A DNA stretch of 5,050 bases, taken from a bacterium. Its GTDB lineage: Bacteria; Desulfobacterota; GWC2-55-46; S146-80; JALXFI01. The stretch is taken from NCBI GenBank assembly GCA_027069035.1, contig JALXFI010000282.1, positions 1 through 5,050 of the forward strand. Direction: 5' to 3'. The translations under genes and the position numbers were made by a program. The notes under the pieces were generated by a model. It made no database searches. It worked only from the letters and a program-made list of their open reading frames with translations, and had not been told where the DNA came from. Positions 1-5,050 of this stretch are shown here, piece by piece. How positions within the stretch are numbered: the first letter of the stretch is position 1; every line of letters begins with the position of its first letter.

Positions 1-1
1 G

Positions 2-682
2 GCGCTTGAAGAGTCCGGAGCGGAGGTAGTAACGGTTGCCGTAAGAAGGGTGAACCTTGACCGGACAAAGGAGTCTCTTTTAGACTATATTGATACGGAA
101 AGATATACCCTGCTTCCCAATACGGCAGGGTGTTATACGGCGCAGGATGCCGTAAGAACGGCGCGTCTGGCGCGGGAGACTGGCATGTCCGATATGATAA
201 AGCTTGAGGTTATAGGAGATAAGAAGACTCTTTTGCCTGATAACGTTGCCCTTTTAGAGGCCGCCGATGTACTTGTAAAAGAGGGTTTTACCATCCTTCC
301 ATATACAAGTGACGACCCGATAATGGCAAAAAGGCTTGAGGATATAGGATGTGCCGCCGTCATGCCCCTTGCGGCTCCGATAGGCTCAGGCCTTGGGATA
401 AGGAATCCTTATAATATAAAGATGATCCTTGAAGCGGTTAAGATACCTGTAATCGTTGACGCCGGTGTCGGCACTGCTTCGGATGCATCCATAGCCATGG
501 AGCTTGGTTGTGACGGAGTGCTTATGAACACGGGTATTGCAGGCGCTAAGGACCCTGCAGGTATGGCGCGGGCGATGAGGATGGCAATCGACGCCGGAAG
601 GCTTGCCTACCTTTCGGGCAGGATACCGAAAAAACTCTATGCCACCGCTTCAAGCCCTGTTGAAGGGATGATTGGCAGTTAG
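2..682 (+). CDS. thiG: Thiazole synthase ThiG, 3' part (5' end outside window)
   Basis: ThiG is a cytosolic TIM-barrel enzyme. It builds thiazole phosphate from 1-deoxy-D-xylulose 5-phosphate, dehydroglycine and the sulfur carried on ThiS-thiocarboxylate. The frame is open from base 2, and the residues before the GTG at 50 (SGAEVVTVAVRRVNL) are typical ThiG sequence, so that GTG is internal and the gene starts upstream. Visible are 226 residues. Motifs seen: PNTAGCYTAQDA; KLEVIGD, whose Lys (codon 200-202) matches the Schiff-base Lys96 of B. subtilis ThiG and whose Glu matches Glu98; the phosphate-binding stretch PIGSGLGI; VDAGVGTASDA, whose Asp matches Asp182; and the C-terminal GRIPKKLYATASSP. 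The constant offset of 29 from B. subtilis numbering implies a full length near 255, normal for the family. No thiH or thiO follows; a terminator-like hairpin does. Its partner thiS may lie upstream, but this cannot be seen. Confidence 0.96.
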   Translation, partial: ALEESGAEVVTVAVRRVNLDRTKESLLDYIDTERYTLLPNTAGCYTAQDAVRTARLARETGMSDMIKLEVIGDKKTLLPDNVALLEAADVLVKEGFTILPYTSDDPIMAKRLEDIGCAAVMPLAAPIGSGLGIRNPYNIKMILEAVKIPVIVDAGVGTASDASIAMELGCDGVLMNTGIAGAKDPAGMARAMRMAIDAGRLAYLSGRIPKKLYATASSPVEGMIGS

Positions 683-688
683 ATTTTT

Positions 689-718
689 AAATTCCGCCAT
701 CGCGGGATTTGGTTTTTT
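689..718 (+). terminator. Probable intrinsic terminator after thiG
   Basis: Seven bases after the thiG stop lies a 9-bp stem. AAATTCCGC (689-697) pairs with GCGGGATTT (702-710) through one G-U wobble, with the tetraloop CATC. It is followed by GG and six T (713-718). A compact GC core next to a U-run is the classic rho-independent form. It sits between thiG and lgt, so it either ends the upstream transcript or acts as a partial terminator inside a longer operon. The stem is short and has an A/U-rich base, so readthrough is plausible. Confidence 0.72.
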
Positions 719-739
719 ATAAACACTTTATTTATTGTT

Positions 740-1516
740 ATGCATCCGATTTTATTACAGTTTGGGCCTGTACAGATAAGATACTACGGCCTCATGTATG
801 TTATATCAATACTGTTTGCGCTTTATATTATTAAGAAAGAGACTCTTAGAAAGGGGCTTGGCCTTTCCGATGATGATGTTACAAATTTTGTCCTTTCGGT
901 TGTTGTGGGCGGGATATTCGGGGCAAGGATATACTATGTTATTTTCAACTGGGATTATTACGGCAGGTTTGTTAAAGAGATACCTGCAATATGGCATGGA
1001 GGGCTTGCAATTCACGGCGGTCTTATCGGGGGGATATCCATGGCATACCTGTACTTGAAAAAACATAAAGTGCCGTTCTGGAAGATGGCCGATGCAGTTG
1101 CCCCTGCCATAATACTCGGACAGAGTTTTGGGAGGTTCGGCAATTTTATGAACGGAGACGCTCATGGGACGCCCACCGACCTTCCATGGGGGGTTGTGTT
1201 TCCTGAAAACAGCATAGCAGGCAATCAATTCCCGGGAATACCCATTCACCCTGTAATGCTCTATGAGATGGTTATAAACCTTGCCATCTTTGTCCTGCTC
1301 TGGCTGGGTATAAGGAAAAAAGGATATAAAGACGGTTTTGTGTTTTCGGTTTATCTGGTTCTCTACTCTATCGGTCGGTTTTTTGTGGAGTCCTTCAGGG
1401 CGGACAGTCTTATGTTAGGCCGGTTCAGAACCGCACAAGTAATTAGCCTGCTTATTGTAGCCATTGTAACGCCCCTTATTCTAAGGCTGAGATTATGGGA
1501 AAAAGCGGATCTGTAG
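740..1516 (+). CDS. lgt: Prolipoprotein diacylglyceryl transferase Lgt
   Basis: Lgt is a polytopic inner-membrane enzyme. It moves diacylglycerol from phosphatidylglycerol onto the lipobox cysteine of prolipoproteins, the first step of lipoprotein maturation. The 258 residues are a usual length. The N-terminus (MHPILLQFGP, then IRYYGLMY) matches the family and supports the ATG at 740, although no Shine-Dalgarno sequence precedes it. Several hydrophobic membrane segments are evident (about 15-31, 49-69, 90-107, 117-130, 177-191, 199-216, 232-249). Key residues by E. coli numbering: His103 is H92 in HGGLIG, Arg143 is R132, Asn146 is N135, Gly154 is G143, and Arg239 and Glu243 are R213 and E217 in RFFVE. 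HPVMLYE is also present. The signature reads GRFGNFMNGDAHG, with Asp140 where E. coli has Glu151. The 3' end overlaps thiE by 22 nt, so the gene is probably co-transcribed with thiamin genes, to which it has no known metabolic link. Confidence 0.96.
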   Translation: MHPILLQFGPVQIRYYGLMYVISILFALYIIKKETLRKGLGLSDDDVTNFVLSVVVGGIFGARIYYVIFNWDYYGRFVKEIPAIWHGGLAIHGGLIGGISMAYLYLKKHKVPFWKMADAVAPAIILGQSFGRFGNFMNGDAHGTPTDLPWGVVFPENSIAGNQFPGIPIHPVMLYEMVINLAIFVLLWLGIRKKGYKDGFVFSVYLVLYSIGRFFVESFRADSLMLGRFRTAQVISLLIVAIVTPLILRLRLWEKADL

Positions 1517-2145
1517 ATTTTGAACTCTACCTTATAACCGATAGGTCTAAGACGAAGGGGAGGGATTTAAAGGAGGTTATAAAAAGGGCGCACAGCGCAG
1601 GTGCAAACTCCATACAGCTTAGGGAAAAAGACTTGAAGGCAAAGGATATATTTGATCTTTCTAAGGAACTTAGAGATATCATACCCAAAAGAAGAGGAAA
1701 AATTTTTATAAACGACAGGGCGGATATCGCATGCGGGACGGATGCGGACGGGGTGCATCTGGGTCAAAGCAGTATAAGGGCGGATATTGTAAGGGGGTAT
1801 TTTAGGGACTTGCTTATAGGTGTATCGACGCATAATCTTGAAGAGGCCAAGGATGCCCAAAGGAGAGGAGCGGACTTTATAACATTCGGTCCCGTCTTTT
1901 ATACGCCTTCCAAGGCAGGGTTTGGAGAGCCGGTAGGCATTGAAGCCTTGAAAAAGACGGCGGAGCTTGTAGATATCCCCGTCTTTGCCATCGGAGGCAT
2001 AAAAAAGGGATTGGTAAAAGATGTGATAGATGCCGGCGCATGGGGTGTGGCTCTTATCTCTGAGGTGATGGAGGCGCGCAATATCGAAAAGGCTGTGGGC
2101 GGTATCATAAAAGAAATTAAACGTGTAAAAGGAGCAAAATCATGA
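1495..2145 (+). CDS. thiE: Thiamin-phosphate synthase ThiE
   Basis: ThiE is a cytosolic TIM-barrel enzyme. It joins HMP pyrophosphate to thiazole phosphate, giving thiamin monophosphate and pyrophosphate. The 216 residues match the family's usual length. Motifs in order: LYLITDR at the first strand (11-17); QLREKD (41-46), which contacts the pyrophosphate; INDRADIA (72-79), whose N73-D74 match Asn92-Asp93 of B. subtilis; DGVHLGQ (85-91); GVSTHN (109-114); FGPVFYTPSK (131-140); and the phosphate-binding AIGGI (165-169). In the pyrimidine-site motif TxTK the second Thr is Ser139, a mild change. The ATG at 1495 lies within lgt and has a weak AAGG 8 nt upstream (1483-1486); about ten residues before LYLITDR is normal. 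The QLREK motif argues against the related tautomerase TenI. The stop codon overlaps the thiC start, which suggests coupled translation. Confidence 0.95.
   Translation: MGKSGSVDFELYLITDRSKTKGRDLKEVIKRAHSAGANSIQLREKDLKAKDIFDLSKELRDIIPKRRGKIFINDRADIACGTDADGVHLGQSSIRADIVRGYFRDLLIGVSTHNLEEAKDAQRRGADFITFGPVFYTPSKAGFGEPVGIEALKKTAELVDIPVFAIGGIKKGLVKDVIDAGAWGVALISEVMEARNIEKAVGGIIKEIKRVKGAKS
2129..2134 (+). promoter_or_regulatory. Ribosome-binding site of thiC
   Basis: AAGGAG, located in the last codons of thiE, stands 7 nt before the thiC ATG at 2142. It is the strongest Shine-Dalgarno sequence in the thi cluster and fixes the thiC start at the ATGA overlap with the thiE stop. Confidence 0.8.
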
Positions 2146-3425
2146 CACTTATTAAGGCGCTTCAAGCTGGAAGGATCCCTTCTCAGGTCAAAGAGGTTGC
2201 CCTGCAGGAAGGACAAACCCCCGAATTTTTGGCAAACAACATCCGTGAGGGCAGAATAGTCATACCAAAAAATGCAAAGCGCTCTATAAAATCTGTCGGT
2301 ATCGGCAATGGACTTTCTACAAAGATAAACGCAAATATAGGTTCATCAGAGGACAGATGCAATATTGAAGAGGAGCTTTTGAAACTTAAAGCCGCTGTAA
2401 AGGCGGGCGCCGATACGGTTATGGACCTTAGCACAGGGGGCAATACAAGGGAACTCAGAAAGGAGATAATAAGAGTCTCAACCGTGCCGATAGGCACAGT
2501 GCCCCTTTATGAGGCTGCAATAAAGGCGGTAAAAAAAGGCAGGGCCTTTGTGCATATGTCGGAGGATGAACTTTTTGACACCATTGAAGAACACGGCGAG
2601 GACGGGGTTGACTTTATAACCGTGCACTGCGGGGTCAATAGGAGGGCGGTAGAAAGGCTTGAAAATGAAGGAAGGATACTCGGCATTGTAAGTCGCGGCG
2701 GAGCATTGACTGCGGAATGGATGAAATATAATGACAAGGAAAATCCTTTATATGCAAGATTCGACAGGCTTATTGAGATCGCAAAAAGATTCGATATGAC
2801 CCTTAGCCTTGGGGACGGCATGAGGCCCGGATGTCTTGCCGATGCGACCGACAGATGCCAGATGGAAGAGCTTATAACGCTTGGCGAGCTTGCCCAAAAG
2901 GCTGTAAGGGAAGGGGTTCAGGTTATGATAGAAGGTCCTGGGCATGTGCCTATAAATGAGATAGAAAGAAACATAAAACTTCAGAAAGACCTCTGCCATG
3001 GTGCCCCTTTCTATGTGCTCGGTCCCCTTGTAACAGATATTGCGCCGGGCTACGATCATATAACATCGGCTATAGGCGGGGCAATTGCGGGGGCTGCGGG
3101 GGCTGATTTTCTCTGTTACGTTACACCGTCGGAACACTTGAGACTGCCAACGGTAGATGATGTAAGAGAAGGGGTTATTGCTTCAAGGATTGCGGCGCAT
3201 GCGGCGGATATAGCAAAAGGGGTAAACGGTGCGCTTAAAAGGGATGTCGATATGGCAACCGCAAGAAAGGAACTAAATTGGGATGCTCAGATAAAGGCGG
3301 CGTTGGATCCGGAAAGAGCGGGCATTATGAGAAATAGCAGTGCCCCTTCCGATAAAGAGGTATGCACTATGTGCGGAAGTCTCTGTGCAATAAAGGTGTC
3401 AAAATCAGACTACAACCACCCATAA
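2142..3425 (+). CDS. thiC: Phosphomethylpyrimidine synthase ThiC, short form
   Basis: ThiC is a cytosolic radical-SAM enzyme of the non-canonical type with a C-terminal Fe-S motif. It rearranges 5-aminoimidazole ribotide (AIR) into HMP phosphate, the pyrimidine half of thiamin. At 427 residues it is the short form lacking the N-terminal domain of the roughly 630-residue E. coli enzyme. Conserved blocks: ANIGSS and MDLSTGGNT; GDGMRPGCLADATD; EGPGHVP and GPLVTDIAPGYDHITSAIG, carrying the His residues expected to bind metal; TPSEHLRLPTVDDVREG; and the cluster motif CTMCGSLC (Cys408, 411, 415), spaced CX2CX3C rather than the usual CX2CX4C. ThiC has a close paralogue, BzaF, which makes 5-hydroxybenzimidazole from AIR for cobamides. 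The adjoining thiE and nearby thiG favour ThiC. No TPP riboswitch precedes it in the window. A 4-nt overlap with thiE and a strong RBS indicate operon expression. Confidence 0.93.
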   Translation: MTLIKALQAGRIPSQVKEVALQEGQTPEFLANNIREGRIVIPKNAKRSIKSVGIGNGLSTKINANIGSSEDRCNIEEELLKLKAAVKAGADTVMDLSTGGNTRELRKEIIRVSTVPIGTVPLYEAAIKAVKKGRAFVHMSEDELFDTIEEHGEDGVDFITVHCGVNRRAVERLENEGRILGIVSRGGALTAEWMKYNDKENPLYARFDRLIEIAKRFDMTLSLGDGMRPGCLADATDRCQMEELITLGELAQKAVREGVQVMIEGPGHVPINEIERNIKLQKDLCHGAPFYVLGPLVTDIAPGYDHITSAIGGAIAGAAGADFLCYVTPSEHLRLPTVDDVREGVIASRIAAHAADIAKGVNGALKRDVDMATARKELNWDAQIKAALDPERAGIMRNSSAPSDKEVCTMCGSLCAIKVSKSDYNHP

Positions 3426-3442
3426 AAAATAATGAGCCCTGT

Positions 3443-4960
3443 CTATAATATCGCCCTTTCTTCGCCTGGAAAAACGGCCGATTTGTTCTTTCCTTCGGCC
3501 TTTGCCCTGTACAACCCCTTATCGGCATAGGCTATCAGGTCATTATAGGTCTTTATTGCGTCATGCGGATATGAGGCCACACCAAGGCTTATTGTGATTT
3601 TTTTACCTGCCGGGAGTTTGCTGAACTCAAGTTCCAGAACCACCTTTCTTATCCTTTCGGCCTCTTTAAATGCGCCTTTATTGCCTGTGTGCGGCAGTAT
3701 GATGGCAAACTCTTCCCCTCCGTAACGCGCAAAAAGGTCGTTTTTCCTTATAGCCTTTTGGATGCCGGATGAGAGTTCCTTAAGAACAGAATCGCCTACA
3801 ATATGCCCGTATGTGTCGTTTATTAATTTAAAATCATCGACATCTATCATTATACACGACATAGGAACACCGTATCTTTTTGCGCGCTGATACTCCTCAT
3901 CAAGCCTCATAAAAAAATAGCTGTGATTGTAACTGTTTGTAAGCTGATCGGTAACAGCAAGTATCTCAAGGTGCTCTTTCTCTTCCTGTATTGTCCTGTA
4001 AAGATGGGCATTTTTGAGTGCGTTGAAAGAGGCATTGGCAACGACCTGGCAAAAATAGACCTCTTTTTGAGAAAAATTCCGTGTGCTTCTCCTTGTCCTT
4101 AAAAAAATAGTCCCAAGCACCTCTTCGTCACATACAATGGGCACAACAAGCACGCTTACCTCTTTAAAGTCCTTGACCATCTCTTTAACCTCTTTCATAA
4201 GAGGGTTGTTGGAGATATCGTCAATAACCACAGGCTCTTTTGTATCAACCACCACTTTTATCTCAGGATACTTTTTAAGGTCTATCATGAGATTTCTTAC
4301 ATTGGGATTATCATGGGATGCAAGCACATAACCCAAATTTTTACCCTTGTCTATAAGTACAATAGATGCCCTTGAAGCGTTGGTTATTTTTGCGACTTTA
4401 TTTACTATTGTATCAAGAATTTCTTCGGTTTCCAGAGTGGCGGAAAGTGTGCGGGAGATTTCAAGCGTGATTGCAAGATTTTTTCTATCCTCTTCAAGTT
4501 CAAGAAACATCCTTCTCGCCCTGAGCTGACTGTTTAATCTTGCTATAAGTTCAAGTTCATCAATGGGTTTCACTATAAAATCGTCCGCCCCGCAATTAAG
4601 GGCGCCTGCAATCGTGTTTTTATCACCCTTGGATGAGATGATTACTATAGGCACCCCCATGATATTATCCATGTTTCGCAGTATTCTGCATACCTCAAGC
4701 CCTCCGAGACCCGGCATAACAAGGTCAAGGAGCACGGCATCAGGGTTTACCTCACTTAACATTTTGATGGCCTTTTCACCATTAGGGGCCTGCCAGACCT
4801 TGTATCCGTATGAACTCAAAAGCTTATCCAGACGGTTTCTGTTAATATTATCATCATCAACCACCATGATATTTGTTGTGCGACCCGTTATGCCGCTTAA
4901 AACTTTAGAAGAGCTTTCTATGCATATAAGCTCCTTATCATTGTCAGTCTTTTTTTTCAT
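3443..4960 (-). CDS. Response-regulator diguanylate cyclase (REC-GAF-GGDEF)
   Basis: The gene encodes a predicted cytosolic enzyme that condenses two GTP into the second messenger c-di-GMP under phosphorelay control. Counting from the ATG at 4960 there are 505 residues. A charged leader (1-27) is followed by a REC domain (about 28-147) with acidic pocket D35/D36, phosphoacceptor D79 in LLDLVMPG, switch S109 and K131 in VKP. A helical linker leads to a GAF domain (about 172-318), and a short helix to the GGDEF domain (about 333-500). The cyclase has DQLTNSYN, the metal-binding DVDDFKLIND (from D373), active site GGEEF (414-418) and an intact product-inhibition RxxD (R405-D408). All key residues are present, so it should be active and feedback-inhibited. 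The GAF ligand cannot be told. No histidine kinase is in the window. The gene converges on thiC with a 17-bp gap and shows no functional link to thiamin. A GTG five codons upstream (4973-4975) is possible but lacks an RBS. Confidence 0.93.
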   Translation of the reverse strand: MKKKTDNDKELICIESSSKVLSGITGRTTNIMVVDDDNINRNRLDKLLSSYGYKVWQAPNGEKAIKMLSEVNPDAVLLDLVMPGLGGLEVCRILRNMDNIMGVPIVIISSKGDKNTIAGALNCGADDFIVKPIDELELIARLNSQLRARRMFLELEEDRKNLAITLEISRTLSATLETEEILDTIVNKVAKITNASRASIVLIDKGKNLGYVLASHDNPNVRNLMIDLKKYPEIKVVVDTKEPVVIDDISNNPLMKEVKEMVKDFKEVSVLVVPIVCDEEVLGTIFLRTRRSTRNFSQKEVYFCQVVANASFNALKNAHLYRTIQEEKEHLEILAVTDQLTNSYNHSYFFMRLDEEYQRAKRYGVPMSCIMIDVDDFKLINDTYGHIVGDSVLKELSSGIQKAIRKNDLFARYGGEEFAIILPHTGNKGAFKEAERIRKVVLELEFSKLPAGKKITISLGVASYPHDAIKTYNDLIAYADKGLYRAKAEGKNKSAVFPGEERAIL

Positions 4961-4964
4961 ATTT

Positions 4965-4970
4965 TCTCCA
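4965..4970 (-). promoter_or_regulatory. Ribosome-binding site of the diguanylate cyclase
   Basis: On the minus strand TGGAGA, with its GGAG core at 4966-4969, lies 5 nt before the ATG at 4958-4960. It decides the start in favour of this ATG over the in-frame GTG at 4973-4975, whose upstream sequence has no purine-rich match. Confidence 0.65.
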
Positions 4971-4991
4971 TTCACAAGGTATCATTCCCAT

Positions 4992-5023
4992 CTTCCCAAA
5001 AACCTAAATCCATTTTTGGGAGG
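4992..5023 (-). promoter_or_regulatory. Inverted repeat upstream of the diguanylate cyclase
   Basis: CTTCCCAAAAA (4992-5002) pairs with TTTTTGGGAGG (5013-5023) over 11 bp with one wobble, around a 10-nt loop. There is no U-run after it on either strand, so it does not look like a terminator of the usual kind. It could be an operator or a leader hairpin. A competing 6-bp pairing, AAACCT (5000-5005) with AGGTTT (5021-5026), shares some bases. The symmetry is visible; a function is not. Confidence 0.4.
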
Positions 5024-5040
5024 TTTATCATCCTTGACAA
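5012..5040 (-). promoter_or_regulatory. Candidate promoter of the diguanylate cyclase
   Basis: Read on the minus strand, TTGTCA (5035-5040, five of six bases of the sigma-70 -35 box) is followed after 17 bp by AAAAAT (5012-5017, four of six bases of the -10 box). Transcription would begin near 5004, within the loop of the inverted repeat, which would then act as DNA and not as an RNA hairpin. The -10 match is weak, so this is only a candidate. Confidence 0.28.
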
Positions 5041-5050
5041 GGTTAATGAT
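5027..5050. promoter_or_regulatory. Dyad with perfect TTGACA box at window end
   Basis: CCTTG-A-CAAGG (5032-5042) is an 11-bp near-perfect palindrome, flanked by ATCAT (5027-5031) and its complement ATGAT (5046-5050), with three extra bases on one side. The plus strand carries a perfect -35 hexamer TTGACA at 5034-5039. A matching -10 box would lie just beyond the window. This suggests a divergent promoter or repressor site between the diguanylate cyclase and an unseen rightward gene. Confidence 0.35.

Noticed and set aside
50..682. GTG at 50 as the true start of thiG
   Set aside because: The codons before it encode conserved ThiG sequence in the same frame, and a 210-residue protein would lack the N-terminal strands of the barrel.
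806..1249. 147-residue open frame on the minus strand
   Set aside because: It is wholly antisense to lgt, has no recognisable motif, and its frame is explained by the codon pattern of lgt.
1484..1500. GGCTGAGATTATGGG resembles the CUGAGA thi box of a TPP riboswitch, just before thiE
   Set aside because: It lies in the lgt coding sequence, and the second conserved half (ACCTGATC and the GCG-AGGGA part) does not follow. One hexamer is not enough.
2748..3137. 129-residue open frame on the minus strand
   Set aside because: It is antisense to highly conserved ThiC sequence and shows no family resemblance.
3432..3530. Short plus-strand frame starting at an ATG right after the thiC stop
   Set aside because: It is about 32 codons long, has no ribosome-binding site and lies antisense to the end of the GGDEF domain.
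4973..4975. GTG as start of the diguanylate cyclase
   Set aside because: No Shine-Dalgarno sequence precedes it, whereas GGAG lies 5 nt before the ATG at 4958-4960. The five extra residues lie outside any domain.
4992..5030. Inverted repeat read as an intrinsic terminator of a gene arriving from the right
   Set aside because: On the minus strand the stem is followed by GATGGGAATG and on the plus strand by TTTATCATCC. Neither gives a proper U-run, and the stem is A/T-rich.

Overview
The window reads as ordinary bacterial chromosome, densely coded, with moderate GC, frequent AUA (Ile) and AGG/AGA (Arg) codons, short intergenic gaps and overlapping genes. The short form of ThiC and a REC-GAF-GGDEF signalling protein suggest a probably anaerobic Gram-negative bacterium of the Desulfobacterota/Nitrospirota kind. 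That placement is inferred from general resemblance only. I saw no mobile element, CRISPR array, tRNA or rRNA.

Left part (2-3425, + strand): a thiamin-biosynthesis cluster. It opens with the 3' part of thiG (thiazole synthase, with about 29 N-terminal residues lying outside the window). A hairpin followed by a U-run (689-718) comes next and looks like an intrinsic terminator. Then come lgt (prolipoprotein diacylglyceryl transferase), thiE (thiamin-phosphate synthase) and thiC (HMP-P synthase). thiE starts inside the end of lgt (22-nt overlap) and thiC starts on the thiE stop codon (ATGA overlap), so lgt-thiE-thiC is a tightly packed, probably co-transcribed and translationally coupled unit. 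ThiC makes the pyrimidine half of thiamin, ThiG makes the thiazole half, and ThiE joins them. Lgt is unrelated to thiamin: it attaches diacylglycerol to lipoproteins in the inner membrane.

Right part (3443-4960, - strand): one gene converging on thiC, encoding a response-regulator diguanylate cyclase (REC-GAF-GGDEF) with intact phosphoacceptor, catalytic and product-inhibition sites. Its 5' region (4961-5050) holds a good ribosome-binding site, an 11-bp inverted repeat and a second dyad around a perfect TTGACA box. That dyad may mark a divergent promoter region whose other gene lies beyond the window.

I did not find a convincing undescribed system. The points most worth a second look are lgt embedded in a thi operon behind a terminator-like hairpin, the Glu-to-Asp change in the Lgt signature, the CX2CX3C spacing of the ThiC cluster motif, and the symmetrical DNA upstream of the diguanylate cyclase.
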